Of a DNA stretch of 64,000 nt, positions 46,531 to 57,678 are shown piece by piece. The stretch covers positions 186,001 through 250,000 of the forward strand of contig RQYE01000005.1 in assembly GCA_004010535.1 (NCBI GenBank). Direction: 5' to 3'. The notes beneath the pieces were generated by a model. The model saw only the letters and a list, made by a program, of their open reading frames with translations, did not search any database and was not told where the DNA came from. The stretch's first letter is position 1. Each line of letters opens with the position of its first letter. Made by a program: the position numbers and the translations under genes. This DNA is from Coriobacteriales bacterium OH1046 (lineage in GTDB: Bacteria; Actinomycetota; Coriobacteriia; Coriobacteriales; Atopobiaceae).

Positions 46531-47946
46531 ATGGCATTCTCGAACAAGATCATGCTCATCACCTACGCCGACAGCCTCGGCAAGAACCTCCGCGAACTCA
46601 AGGAGGTGCTCGACGCCCACTTCGACCAGGCAGTAGGAGGAGTCCATATCCTGCCGTTCTTCCCCTCCTCCGCCGACCGCGGCTTCGCTCCGATGCGCTA
46701 CGACATCGTGGACCCCGCATTCGGCACCTGGGAGGATGTGCGCGCCATCGGCGCGCGCCGCTTCCTCATGTTCGACTTCATGATCAACCACATCTCGCGC
46801 CAGTCGCCGTTCTTCCAAGACTTCTTGGAGAAGGGGGATGCCTCCGAGTTCCGCGACTTCTTCATCCGCTACAAGGAGTTCTGGGAGGGGGGCTTCCCCA
46901 CTCAGGAGCAAGTCGATGCCATCTACAAGCGCAAGCCGCGCGCACCTTACGTGGAGATCGAGCATGCCGATGGGGAGACCGAGAAGCTCTGGTGCACCTT
47001 CGGCGAGGAGCAGATCGACATCAATGTGAAGTCCGCGCGGGCCCAGCGCTTCTTCGCCGACACGCTGCGTCTCATGGCCGAGAACGGCGCGGATATCATC
47101 CGCCTCGACGCCTTTGCCTACGCCTGCAAGCGGGCGGGTACCAGCTGTTTCTTCGTCCAGCCCGAGACGGGGGAGCTGCTCGAAGCCATGCAGGGCATCC
47201 TCGGACCTGATGTCGCCATCCTGCCGGAGATCCACGAGCATTACTCCATCCAGATGCGGGTCGCGGAGATGGGCTACTGGATCTACGACTTCGCCCTGCC
47301 CGTGCTCACGCTCCATGCCCTGTATGCAGGAGATGGGACATACCTCAAGCGTTGGCTCGAGATGAGCCCGAAGCACCAGTTCACGACGCTCGATACCCAC
47401 GATGGCCTGGGCATCGTCGACGTGAGGGACCTCCTTCCCGACAACGAGATCGAGGCCACCAAGGAGCATATGTTCTCTCACGGGGCCAACGTGAAGCGCA
47501 TCTACAACACCGAGAAATACAACAATCTGGACATCTACCAGGTCAATACCACGTATTACTCGGCGCTCGGCAACGATGATGCGGCCTACCTGCTCGCCCG
47601 GGCGATACAGTTCTTCGCGCCGGGCGTGCCCATGGTGTACTACGTCGGCCTCCTTGCCGGCGAGAACGATATCGACCTGCTCGAGAGCACCAAGGAGGGG
47701 CGCAATATCAACCGCCACTACTACTCGAAGGAGGAGGTTGCCGAGGAGCTGCACCGCCCGGTCGTACACGATCTTGTCAGGCTCATGGAGCTGAGAAACG
47801 ATCACCCCGCCTTCGATTACGATGGTGACATGGAAGTCGGGATCCCCGCCCAAGGTAGGCTCTCCATCCGCCGGACCTCTGGAGATGCTTGGGCGCAGCT
47901 CGATGCTGATCTGATCGCGAGAGCCTATGAGATCACGCTCTCGTAG
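46531..47946 (+). CDS. Sucrose phosphorylase (GH13)
   Basis: MAFSNKIMLITYADSLGKNLRELKEVLDAHF...GGVHILPFFPSSADRGFAPMRYD...DIIRLDAFAYACK...TLDTHDGLGIVDV. Confidence 0.95.
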   Translation: MAFSNKIMLITYADSLGKNLRELKEVLDAHFDQAVGGVHILPFFPSSADRGFAPMRYDIVDPAFGTWEDVRAIGARRFLMFDFMINHISRQSPFFQDFLEKGDASEFRDFFIRYKEFWEGGFPTQEQVDAIYKRKPRAPYVEIEHADGETEKLWCTFGEEQIDINVKSARAQRFFADTLRLMAENGADIIRLDAFAYACKRAGTSCFFVQPETGELLEAMQGILGPDVAILPEIHEHYSIQMRVAEMGYWIYDFALPVLTLHALYAGDGTYLKRWLEMSPKHQFTTLDTHDGLGIVDVRDLLPDNEIEATKEHMFSHGANVKRIYNTEKYNNLDIYQVNTTYYSALGNDDAAYLLARAIQFFAPGVPMVYYVGLLAGENDIDLLESTKEGRNINRHYYSKEEVAEELHRPVVHDLVRLMELRNDHPAFDYDGDMEVGIPAQGRLSIRRTSGDAWAQLDADLIARAYEITLS

Positions 47947-48033
47947 GCGCGCGGACCGCCAAGACTGCCCCGCCCCATCCGGTGCCTTCCGCAAAGATGA
48001 GGCGCGGGAATCCGGTCAGATGTGGAGACGCAG

Positions 48034-49968
48034 ATGAGCGAAGCATACGACAGTGCCCGGAAAGCGGGGCGGCGCCAGATGAAGGAGGCCCTCTCGCGAG
48101 GGGAGAGCCCGTTTCTCCCCTCCCTTGATGGCATCATCCCCGACCATGCCTCAACCGAGGGGATGGCCGTCGGCACCATCGACATCCCGCTCCCGCTCGT
48201 CGTAGGCACAAGGACGCGCAGCCGCAGCAGCATGTTCTCGTGCGGTTTCCTCCCCATCGCAGACCCTGGATCGGAGTTCGCAGTCAAGTGGTCCGCCCTC
48301 TACGACGCCCAGGTCAGCGAGGGTATCCGAGATCCGATCGTAGCGTACGAGTACCTCCAGCGCTTCTACGTCGCCGAGGGCAACAAACGCGTATCGGTCC
48401 TGCGCTGGCTCGACAACCCAACGATAACCGCGCGTGTCGCACGCGTTATGCCGCGTGATGCGGATGAGACGGAAGCGGAGAGCTACCGCGAGTTCCTCGA
48501 GTTCTACCGCGTCGCCCCGATCTATGGGTTCTTCTTCTCCGCACCGGGCTCGTTCGCACGGATGGCGCGGCTCTTGGGGCGCGATCTCGAGAACCCTTGG
48601 CCGCCAGATGAAGCCAAGCGCCTGGGAACGGCGTACCGCCTCTTCGAGCGCTCCTTCGAGGACAACGGCGGAGATGCGCTCCCCTCCACCGCAGCCGATG
48701 CTTTCCTTATCTACCTGCAGGATTACGCCACATCAGATCCGCTGCGCGCATCCGCCAGCACCATGGACGAGCGTGTGAGGCGCATCTGGGACGAGTTCGT
48801 GGCCGCCTCGCCTGACAAGCCCATCGACTATGTCGAGCATCCCCCCGATGGCAAGCCGAGGATCATCCCAGCGATCAGGAGCCTCGTGCTCCCGGCGAAA
48901 CCCCTCCGCGTGGCCTTCATCTACGATAGGAGTCCCCAGACCTCGGGGTGGGTCGCCCTCCACGAACGCGGCAGGATCGATCTCGAAAAACGTCTCGTCG
49001 GCCAGGTCGAGACCATCGCCTTCCCATCCTGCTCGACCGGAGGGGCGTTCGATGGTGCGGTCGAGGCCGCGATCGCAGACGGCAGCGCGCTCATCGTGAC
49101 GTCCTCGCCCCGGCAGTTCGAGCAAACCGTGCGCGCAGCCGTCGCCCATCCGGATCGGAGCTTCATCAATTGCTCGATCAACCTCACGAGCAGTGCCGTC
49201 CGCACCTTCTATGCGCGGATGTACGAGATCAAGTTCGTCATGGGCGCTCTCGCGGCGAGCCTCGCGAAGAACCATCGCATAGGCTATCTGGCCTTCTCCC
49301 CTATCTACGGCAGCATTTCCGAGGTGAACGCATTCGCTCTCGGAGCTGCGCTCGTCGACCCCTATGCAACCGTCCACTTAAGATGGCTCTCGGCATCTGG
49401 AGAGAGCTGGGAACGCGAGCTGCTCGATGCGGGAGTGAGCGTTATCGCGGGACGCGACCATCCCGATCCTACGGATCCCGACACCCCGCATGGACTGTAC
49501 CGTATCGGTGAGGATGGCTCCGTCGAAAGCTTGGCGATCCCCGTATGGGACTGGGGCCGCTACTACGAGCTCATCGTGCGCTCGATCAAAAACGATACCT
49601 GGCAGAAGGATGGTACCGGTCGCAGGGAGCGGGCGCTCAATTATTGGTGGGGCATGTCATCAGGGGTTGTGAGGCTCGACCTGGGACAAGATCTGGCCGC
49701 CGGGCAGCAGCGCCTTGCCGGGCTTCTCGCGAAATCCATCGTCGATCGCCGCCTCCACCCCTTCGAGGGCGCGATCTTCGACCAGAGGGGGACCCGGATC
49801 AATCCGGAAGGATCCCCGAGGCCCTCGAACGAGCAGATCGCGAGCATGCGCTGGCTCAACGGCAACATCGTGGGACGTCTCCCGAAGAGTTGGGAGCTCT
49901 CACGCGATGGGAGGGACGATGTCGAGGTCTCGGGCGTGATATCGAGGCAGACCGACGAGGGGGAGTAG
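48034..49968 (+). CDS. BMP-family (PnrA/Med-like) binding-domain protein with ParB-like N-terminal region, no signal peptide
   Basis: N-terminal YVAEGNKRVSVLRW; C-terminal PLRVAFIYDRSPQTSGWVALHERG...FVMGALAASLAKNHRIGYLAFSPIYG BMP fold. Confidence 0.75.
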   Translation: MSEAYDSARKAGRRQMKEALSRGESPFLPSLDGIIPDHASTEGMAVGTIDIPLPLVVGTRTRSRSSMFSCGFLPIADPGSEFAVKWSALYDAQVSEGIRDPIVAYEYLQRFYVAEGNKRVSVLRWLDNPTITARVARVMPRDADETEAESYREFLEFYRVAPIYGFFFSAPGSFARMARLLGRDLENPWPPDEAKRLGTAYRLFERSFEDNGGDALPSTAADAFLIYLQDYATSDPLRASASTMDERVRRIWDEFVAASPDKPIDYVEHPPDGKPRIIPAIRSLVLPAKPLRVAFIYDRSPQTSGWVALHERGRIDLEKRLVGQVETIAFPSCSTGGAFDGAVEAAIADGSALIVTSSPRQFEQTVRAAVAHPDRSFINCSINLTSSAVRTFYARMYEIKFVMGALAASLAKNHRIGYLAFSPIYGSISEVNAFALGAALVDPYATVHLRWLSASGESWERELLDAGVSVIAGRDHPDPTDPDTPHGLYRIGEDGSVESLAIPVWDWGRYYELIVRSIKNDTWQKDGTGRRERALNYWWGMSSGVVRLDLGQDLAAGQQRLAGLLAKSIVDRRLHPFEGAIFDQRGTRINPEGSPRPSNEQIASMRWLNGNIVGRLPKSWELSRDGRDDVEVSGVISRQTDEGE

Positions 49969-49972
49969 CGGG

Positions 49973-50563
49973 ATGCGCATCCTTGCCATCGCGGACAAGG
50001 AGGATGCGGTCCTGTGCAGCAGGATCGCCAACGGGGCGCAGCGGTCGCCGGATCTCATCGTCTCATGCGGCGACCTGCGTCCCGGGTACCTCGACTTCGT
50101 TGCGACCGCAGCAAATGCACCGCTGCTGTACGTGCGCGGCAACCACGACACGGACGAACGAGGGTACGCGAGCATGGGCGGCACGGCACTGGGAGGGTGC
50201 ATCGTCACGGTCAAGGGCATACGCATCGCCGGACTCGATGGCTCGCTCGACTACCGTATGGGGATCGTGGGCTTCAGTGAGGCGCAGATGAGGCGGAAGG
50301 CGCTCATGCTCGCCATGCACGCCCGTCTGACGGGCGGTCTGGACGTGCTCGTGACCCACGCGCCGCCGCTCGGCTACGGAGATCTCGATGACCGTGCGCA
50401 CAGGGGATTCGCGTGCTTCAACTGGCTACTCGATACCCTCCGACCCAAGATCCTGCTCCACGGCCATACCCACCTCGATTACGGGCTCGTGGCACGGGAG
50501 CTCGCGCATCCGAGCGGAACCCGTATCGTGAACGCCTGCGGGCACTGGGAAGGAGAGCTCTAA
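49973..50563 (+). CDS. Metallophosphoesterase (calcineurin-like)
   Basis: MRILAIADKED...IVSCGDLRPGYL, YVRGNHD, LVTHAPP, LLHGHTH motifs. Confidence 0.92.
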   Translation: MRILAIADKEDAVLCSRIANGAQRSPDLIVSCGDLRPGYLDFVATAANAPLLYVRGNHDTDERGYASMGGTALGGCIVTVKGIRIAGLDGSLDYRMGIVGFSEAQMRRKALMLAMHARLTGGLDVLVTHAPPLGYGDLDDRAHRGFACFNWLLDTLRPKILLHGHTHLDYGLVARELAHPSGTRIVNACGHWEGEL

Positions 50564-50620
50564 GGGAGCGTACTGGAGGGTAGGATGTTCCCCTTCCAGC
50601 AGCACGCAGCAGCTCTCGCA

Positions 50621-50710
50621 CGAAACGTGCTGTTGTATCGGTGCGTTTCGCGAAACGTGCGGATAATTCGCATGCGGTTCGCGAAACGTGTATACGGTTC
50701 ACGAAACGTA
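50621..50710. repeat. Array of four CGAAACGT(G/A) units, two within TTCGCGAAAC palindromes
   Basis: Units start at 50621, 50651, 50682, 50702 in convergent intergenic space. Confidence 0.8.
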
Positions 50711-50731
50711 TAGATATGTACCGCGAGGAAA

Positions 50732-50771
50732 GGAGCAGCCCGCCCCGCCTCTCGGCAGGACGGGCTGCTCC
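50732..50771. terminator. Hairpin terminator between convergent operons
   Basis: GGAGCAGCCCG ... CGGGCTGCTCC 11-bp perfect stem. Confidence 0.75.
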
Positions 50772-50792
50772 CGGAAGGAAGGGGAGGGGAGG

Positions 50793-51947
<1,155 letters not shown>

Positions 51948-51967
51948 TGCGTTTCCTTCCTCTTCCC

Positions 51968-53551
51968 TCAGCACCCCGGCACTGAGTTGGCTTCGATATC
52001 GTATTTCTCGACGTTCAGCACGGCCCGCCCGTCCGAGAAGAACGTGATCTGATCGGCAGACTGATCGGTCGGGACTATCATGGAGAGCACCCGCTCGCCG
52101 TTGCCGACGAATACCTCCACGCTGTAGCGATCGAGCACGATGCGCAGATCGAGCGTCCCGTCGAAATCGGGAACCGCGCATTTGCGGTGGTACACGATCG
52201 CGCGCCGCAGACCCGAGTGCTTTCGGTTGAGCTTGAGCATGCGCTCCGCAGGCCTGAAAACCAGCGCCGAGTGGAAATGCTCGTCTTGGGCGAACCAAAT
52301 GGCGAACTCGCGATACGGCTCCGATTCATCGGCGGGACGGATCGTGAGCGAGAGGTCGACGACCCGGCCGCTCACACCCTCGAGGGCAAGCTCGCCTTCG
52401 AGGCGCACATCCTTGTGCATCACACGGTTCTTGCGGGCGCGCTCAAGCTCGCGGACGGGCCACTGGCAAAGACGGCCGCCACGTACGGAAAGTTCGCGGG
52501 GAAGCGTCATCTGACCGAACCACGGCTGCCTGCCGCCCATGGAAATGGAATCCCAGTTCTGCATCCAAGCGATCAAGATGCGGCGGCCATCGGGGGAGAG
52601 CATGGTCTGGCTGGCGTAGAAGTCGAGCCCGTAATCGATCGCTTGGCGCGACTCCGCGATGAAGGCGCCCGTCTCATCGTCGCGGTGGCCGAGCAGGCAG
52701 AGCGTGCCGTTACCGCTCATGAACTCGTCTCCCTCGGGGAGCATGTCCTGGGGACTCACCAAGAGGACCTGCACGCCGTCGAGTTCGAAGGTATCCGGGC
52801 ACTCCCACATGGTCCCGATCTGCACGTCATTGCGGGCGAATACGCAGTCGAAAGCCCAGTGCAAGCCGTCCCTGCTCTTGTACTGGAGGATCTGGGCAGA
52901 GCCGGATTCGTCCAAGTTGCCCACTACGCAGCGGAAGCTGCCGTCCCCCTCCATCCAGACCTTCGGATCGCGGAAGTGCTCCGCCGAGGCGCCTTCGGGC
53001 AGGAGGGTCTCGTCGATCACGGGATTGCCCTCGTACTTCCTATAGTCGAGGCCATCCCCGAACGCGACGCACTGCACCTGCCGCATGGCGAGCGTGCCAT
53101 CGGGTTTCCTCCCCGCATCGGCCACGCCCGTGTACATGAGCATGTGCCTCCCATCGGGGAGCGCGAGCGCACTGCCCGAGAAGCAGCCCGCTCCCCCATC
53201 ATAGGGTTCGTCGGGTGCGAGGGCGGTGGGAAGGAACTCCCAATGCAGCAGGTCATCGCTCACCGCGTGGCCCCAGTACATCGGCCCCCACTTGGTCTCG
53301 AAGGGATGGTATTGGTAGAACAGATGGTAGCGATCCCGGTAGTACGAGAATCCGTTGGGATCGTTCATCCAACCGATGCGCGCGGGAAGATGCACGCAGG
53401 GCCGCTCGCTTGGCGCGATGTTCCCCGAGAACCGTTCCTCGTAGTCCCTAGCGCGCGCGAGACGATCGCCGCGCGCCGCATCGTCATCGATGGCAGGCAC
53501 AGTCAACACCTCCCTAGCTGCCGTCAGATCGCAGAACCGGTACAGGGGCAT
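51968..53551 (-). CDS. Glycoside hydrolase family 32 (beta-fructosidase/sucrose hydrolase); start uncertain
   Basis: RIGWMNDPNGFSYYRDRYHLFYQYHPF; SGSAL; FRDPKVW; WECPDTF. Confidence 0.95.
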   Translation of the reverse strand: MPLYRFCDLTAAREVLTVPAIDDDAARGDRLARARDYEERFSGNIAPSERPCVHLPARIGWMNDPNGFSYYRDRYHLFYQYHPFETKWGPMYWGHAVSDDLLHWEFLPTALAPDEPYDGGAGCFSGSALALPDGRHMLMYTGVADAGRKPDGTLAMRQVQCVAFGDGLDYRKYEGNPVIDETLLPEGASAEHFRDPKVWMEGDGSFRCVVGNLDESGSAQILQYKSRDGLHWAFDCVFARNDVQIGTMWECPDTFELDGVQVLLVSPQDMLPEGDEFMSGNGTLCLLGHRDDETGAFIAESRQAIDYGLDFYASQTMLSPDGRRILIAWMQNWDSISMGGRQPWFGQMTLPRELSVRGGRLCQWPVRELERARKNRVMHKDVRLEGELALEGVSGRVVDLSLTIRPADESEPYREFAIWFAQDEHFHSALVFRPAERMLKLNRKHSGLRRAIVYHRKCAVPDFDGTLDLRIVLDRYSVEVFVGNGERVLSMIVPTDQSADQITFFSDGRAVLNVEKYDIEANSVPGC

Positions 53552-53588
53552 CCGCCTCGGAGAGACGAGGGCGGATGCCCCAAAAGAT

Positions 53589-55286
53589 CTACCCCAGATA
53601 CTCGTCCAGATACTTCTGGTGGATGTCGATGAACTCCTGGAGGCCGTAGGCGTCGAGGTCAGACTGAAGCTGGTTCCAAGCGGCGTCGTCGAAGCCGTTC
53701 ATGACGGAGTCGGACTTGAATGTGTTGATGCACTTCATGAGGTCGGCCATGAGGTTGGAGACCTGGGTGGTGTCATCGGTGTTCATAAACACGTTGGGGT
53801 AGCAGTACTTGCCGTTCATGTCGGGCGTGTAGACGTCCTTGATCCAGTCGAGGCGGTACTGGGCATCATCCGGGCAGGTGACGTACACGTCGTAGTAGCT
53901 GTCGAGGATGGCGAGCGGGCCGTTGACGGACTCGGCCTCGCGGACCTCGACTGGGGAGGCATCGCCGAGCCACGTGTGCTTGAGCATCGGGTCGCCGTTC
54001 TCGTTGGCGCTCATCTCGAAGATGTCGAAGTCGTCGTCCTCGCCATAGGTGCCCCAGTTGTTCTGCGGCGACTGGATCGGGTCGTACATCTTGTCGAGCC
54101 AGGAGGCGACGAGCGCCGGGTTCTTGGCGACGGCGGTGATGACGCAGCGGCCACGCTGGAAGCCGGAGGTGAAGGAGCCGGTCTCGGGGGTGATGTTGAC
54201 GACGTCGGCCTTGAGAGCGGGCAGGGGCACCCAGCCCTCACCGGCGATGAGATCGTCCATGCTGACCTGGGCGATGTTGGCGACGTCCCACGTGAAGCAG
54301 ACGCCGTAGCGGCCGCTCTTGCCCTTGGCGACGTAGGTGGACCACTCTTGAGTGAAGGCCTCGGGGTCGATGAGGCCCTTCTCATACAGGCCATGCAGCC
54401 ACTCGGTGCCCTTGCGGAAGCCCTCGGAGTTGGCGACGCAGACGACCTTGGCGTCATCGGTCACGCAGATGTGCTTGCCGCGGTCGGGGTCGCCGTAGCC
54501 CTCGCCGAAGCCGTTGATCAGGATGTAGGGATCCTGGCCGCCATCGTTCATGATGCAGGACATCGGGATGATGTCGCCATCGATGTTGAACTCCTTCTTG
54601 AGCTTGTCAGCGTTGTCCTTGAAGGCAACGAGGACGGCCTCGAAGTCCTCGATGGTCTTGGGGATCTCAAGATCGAGGGAGTCCAGCCACCACTTGTTGA
54701 TGAAGGGCATGTTGCCGATGGTCTGGATGGCGGTCTTCTCATAGCCCAGCTGCTCGATCCAAGGCAGGGCCCAGATGTGGCCTTCCTCGTCCTCGCACAT
54801 GGTGCGGTACTCGGGAGCCTGGGCAAAGACTGCCTGGAGGTTGGGCATGAACTTGTCGATGAGCTCTTCGACGTTGATGATGACGCCCTGCTTGGCATAC
54901 TTCAGGAGTTCGGTGTCGCCGAAGCCGGCATTGAAGACGAAGTCGGGAAGGGTGCTGACGTTGGACATCTCGAGCGCGATCTTGTCGCCCCACTGGTCGC
55001 CCTGGATGGTCTTCCACTCGATGTGGACGTTGGTCTCCTCCTCGAGACGCTTGAAAATGGTGCGGTTGTTGGGCTCGGCCTCAGAGCCAGCGGGGTAGTT
55101 GGTCAGGCCGGCGAGCGTGGCGGTCTCGGCGAGCGGGAGCGCGACATCCTCGGGGGTGACCTCGTCGATGGAGACCTCGTTGCCGACGCCACCGCCACCG
55201 TCACCGCCACTGCAACCGGCGAGGGCGGCAGCAGCCGCAGCTGCGGACACAGACAGGAACGTACGGCGGTTCATGTTGTTGCTCAT
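53589..55286 (-). CDS. Extracellular sugar-binding lipoprotein of ABC transporter (family 1 SBP)
   Basis: MNRRTFLSVSAAAAAAALAGCSGGDGGG: twin-arginine plus lipobox; SBP body. Confidence 0.93.
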   Translation of the reverse strand: MSNNMNRRTFLSVSAAAAAAALAGCSGGDGGGGVGNEVSIDEVTPEDVALPLAETATLAGLTNYPAGSEAEPNNRTIFKRLEEETNVHIEWKTIQGDQWGDKIALEMSNVSTLPDFVFNAGFGDTELLKYAKQGVIINVEELIDKFMPNLQAVFAQAPEYRTMCEDEEGHIWALPWIEQLGYEKTAIQTIGNMPFINKWWLDSLDLEIPKTIEDFEAVLVAFKDNADKLKKEFNIDGDIIPMSCIMNDGGQDPYILINGFGEGYGDPDRGKHICVTDDAKVVCVANSEGFRKGTEWLHGLYEKGLIDPEAFTQEWSTYVAKGKSGRYGVCFTWDVANIAQVSMDDLIAGEGWVPLPALKADVVNITPETGSFTSGFQRGRCVITAVAKNPALVASWLDKMYDPIQSPQNNWGTYGEDDDFDIFEMSANENGDPMLKHTWLGDASPVEVREAESVNGPLAILDSYYDVYVTCPDDAQYRLDWIKDVYTPDMNGKYCYPNVFMNTDDTTQVSNLMADLMKCINTFKSDSVMNGFDDAAWNQLQSDLDAYGLQEFIDIHQKYLDEYLG

Positions 55287-55352
55287 TTTGCTCTCTCTTC
55301 TCTTATGGGTGTTCGTGTTCGAACCTACGTGCTCTTTTGTCGTGGCCATCGA

Positions 55353-56258
55353 CTAGCCCTTGACGGCACCGGCCATGATGCCGCTGTCGAAATAGCGTTG
55401 GAAGAACGGGTACATGATCAGAAGCGGGATGCTCGAGATGATGATGGTCGCGTACTTGAGCAGCTCGGCGAGCTGCGCGCGCTGAGCCGTGCTCTGCATG
55501 TCGGAAACCATGCCGGGCTCGGGCTGATTCTGAATCAGGATCGAGCGCAGGACCAGCTGGAGCGGCTGCTTCGAGGCGCTGTTGAGATAGATCATGGCGT
55601 CGAAGTAGCTGTTCCACATGCCGACGAAGTTCCACATCGCGATGGTGGCGATGATGGGCGTGCACACCGGCAGCAGCACGCGGAAGAAGTAGACCATCTC
55701 ATTGGCGCCATCGATCTCGGCCGCCTCCTGGAGATCCTTCGGAATGCCCTGGTAGTAGGTGCGGGCGATGATCATGTTGTAGACACCGAACGCGCCGGGC
55801 AGGATGACCGCCCAAGGCGAGTCGAGCATGCCGAGGTTGCTGATAAGGAGGTAGGTCGGGATCAGGCCGCCGCCAAAGAACATCGTGATCATGAAAATCA
55901 GGTTGAAGAAGCCCTTGCCCTTGAAGTCGCTGCGCGACATCGGGTAGGCGGCGAGCAACGTGACGACGACGGAGATGACGGTGAACAGGACCGAGTAGAT
56001 AATCGCGTTCCTGAAGCCAACCCAAATCTGGCTGTTGGAGAGGACGCGCTCGTATGCGGTGAGGGTCCATTTGCTGAAGTCGAAGGTCAGGCCCTGGTTT
56101 TGGAGGGTGACCGGGTCGACGAACGAAGCCAAGATGATGTAGATCATCGGCAGGACAATAGCGACGCAGAACAGACCAAGGATGGTGTAGCCAATGATCA
56201 GGGCGGTCTTGTCCTCGGAAGGAAGCTTGGCGAACTCGCTCTTCTTTTTCTTTGCCAT
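55353..56258 (-). CDS. Carbohydrate ABC transporter permease (LplC/MalG type)
   Basis: YYQGIPKDLQEAAEIDGANEMVYFFRVLLPVCTPIIAT EAA loop. Confidence 0.95.
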   Translation of the reverse strand: MAKKKKSEFAKLPSEDKTALIIGYTILGLFCVAIVLPMIYIILASFVDPVTLQNQGLTFDFSKWTLTAYERVLSNSQIWVGFRNAIIYSVLFTVISVVVTLLAAYPMSRSDFKGKGFFNLIFMITMFFGGGLIPTYLLISNLGMLDSPWAVILPGAFGVYNMIIARTYYQGIPKDLQEAAEIDGANEMVYFFRVLLPVCTPIIATIAMWNFVGMWNSYFDAMIYLNSASKQPLQLVLRSILIQNQPEPGMVSDMQSTAQRAQLAELLKYATIIISSIPLLIMYPFFQRYFDSGIMAGAVKG

Positions 56259-56272
56259 GATGTCCCCCCTTC

Positions 56273-57220
56273 CTAGTACATGCCCTTGCCGTCGTTCATC
56301 TTCTTCACGATTTGGTTCATCGCGATGAGGAGGATGACGTTGATGACGGTGTTGAACAGGCCGACTGCGGTAGAGAAGCCATAGTTGCCGTCGAGAAGAC
56401 CGACCTTATACACGTAGGTCGAGATGATCTCGGAGCTTGCCAGATTGAGGTCGGTCTGGAGCGCGTATGCCTTCTCGAAGCCGACGCTCATGATGTTGCC
56501 GACGCTCATGATGAACTGAACGAGCACAGTGTCACGGATGGCAGGCCACTCGACGGCCTTGATCTGCTGGAAGATGTTGGCGCCATCGATGACCGCAGCC
56601 TCCTTGAGGTCCTTGCTGGCGTTGGAGAGCGCGGCGGTGTAGATGATCGACGCCCAGCCCGCTCCCTGCCAGATGCCGCTGGCGATGTAGATGGTACGGA
56701 ACGCCGAGGGCATGGTCATGAAGTTCCAAGAGGTGCCGAACAGCATGTTGATCATGCCCGTGGGGGAGAGCAGGATGCGGACGATACCGCACAGGACGAT
56801 GACGGAGATGAAGTTGGGCATGTAGAGCACGAGTTGGATCTTCTGCTTGATCTTCGTGCTCAGGATGCGATTGAGCAGGAAGGCGAGCAGGATCGGCGCG
56901 GGGAAGCCCCATAGAAGGCCGAAGACGCTCAGCTTGAGCGTGTTGAGCAGGTACCTCATAAAGTCAGGCGACGAGAGGAAGCGCTGGAAGTGCTCAAAGC
57001 CGACCCACTCACTGCCCAGGATGCCCCTGATGGGATTGTACTCCTCGAACGCGATCAAGACGCCGCCCATGGGGATGTAGCGGAAGATGATCGTCAGCAA
57101 AAACGCCGGCATGATGAAGAGCACGTAGAGCTGCCAGTGCTGACGCACGTAGACCAACACGCTATGCAGGCCATTTCCCCCTCTCTTGCTGTTGGAGTTC
57201 TTTATCCCCTCTTGTTTCAT
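56273..57220 (-). CDS. Carbohydrate ABC transporter permease (LplB type)
   Basis: ALSNASKDLKEAAVIDGANIFQQIKAVEWPAIRDT EAA loop; start trimmed to MKQEG. Confidence 0.95.
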   Translation of the reverse strand: MKQEGIKNSNSKRGGNGLHSVLVYVRQHWQLYVLFIMPAFLLTIIFRYIPMGGVLIAFEEYNPIRGILGSEWVGFEHFQRFLSSPDFMRYLLNTLKLSVFGLLWGFPAPILLAFLLNRILSTKIKQKIQLVLYMPNFISVIVLCGIVRILLSPTGMINMLFGTSWNFMTMPSAFRTIYIASGIWQGAGWASIIYTAALSNASKDLKEAAVIDGANIFQQIKAVEWPAIRDTVLVQFIMSVGNIMSVGFEKAYALQTDLNLASSEIISTYVYKVGLLDGNYGFSTAVGLFNTVINVILLIAMNQIVKKMNDGKGMY

Positions 57221-57319
57221 TTCCGAGCCCCCTTTCACGTCCTCTGTTCGGGAATAGGGGCATGGCTCCCTGTGCTGCCCGCCGATCCCGATCGTTGGCC
57301 TTAAGCTACGGTGTGATAT

Positions 57320-57362
57320 TGCATTTGTCAATGCTTAAATGGGCATTATTGTGCAAATGCAC
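57320..57362. promoter_or_regulatory. Two CAAATGCA operator-like sites; one abuts a minus-strand TTGACA
   Basis: 57320-57327 (minus CAAATGCA within TTGACAAATGCAATAT) and 57351-57362 GTGCAAATGCAC. Confidence 0.6.
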
Positions 57363-57678
57363 GCCTTTTTTCTCTTAGCGTGCACGCATCCGGAAACGAG
57401 GCGTCGGAGAACCGCTTCCGGATAGACGACTGCTGCGCAGGGTCCACAGCGCTGAAACCGCCCCTCCACGTATTCTCGTGCTGCCCGCGACCATCGAACG
57501 TGCCCCTCTGACGCCACGGCTCTGACCACGTGCTCCGCGCTCAAACAAACGTCTCCTTGTTCACCTCTTCCAAAATCGTCCCATTCATCGCTTTAATCAG
57601 CTGCCCAGTGATTCCCCTGTGACATCTGAACGAATTACTGCTATGTTTATCAGGCAGTGCCGAACACAGGAGGAATGT

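Noticed and set aside
50614-50712. Possible CRISPR array
   Set aside because: Only four short (~9-12 bp) units with 20-31 bp spacing, no unique-length spacers and no cas genes
53490-56276. 928-aa plus-strand ORF opposite the ABC transporter genes
   Set aside because: Antisense artefact; the minus strand encodes SBP and permeases with clear motifs
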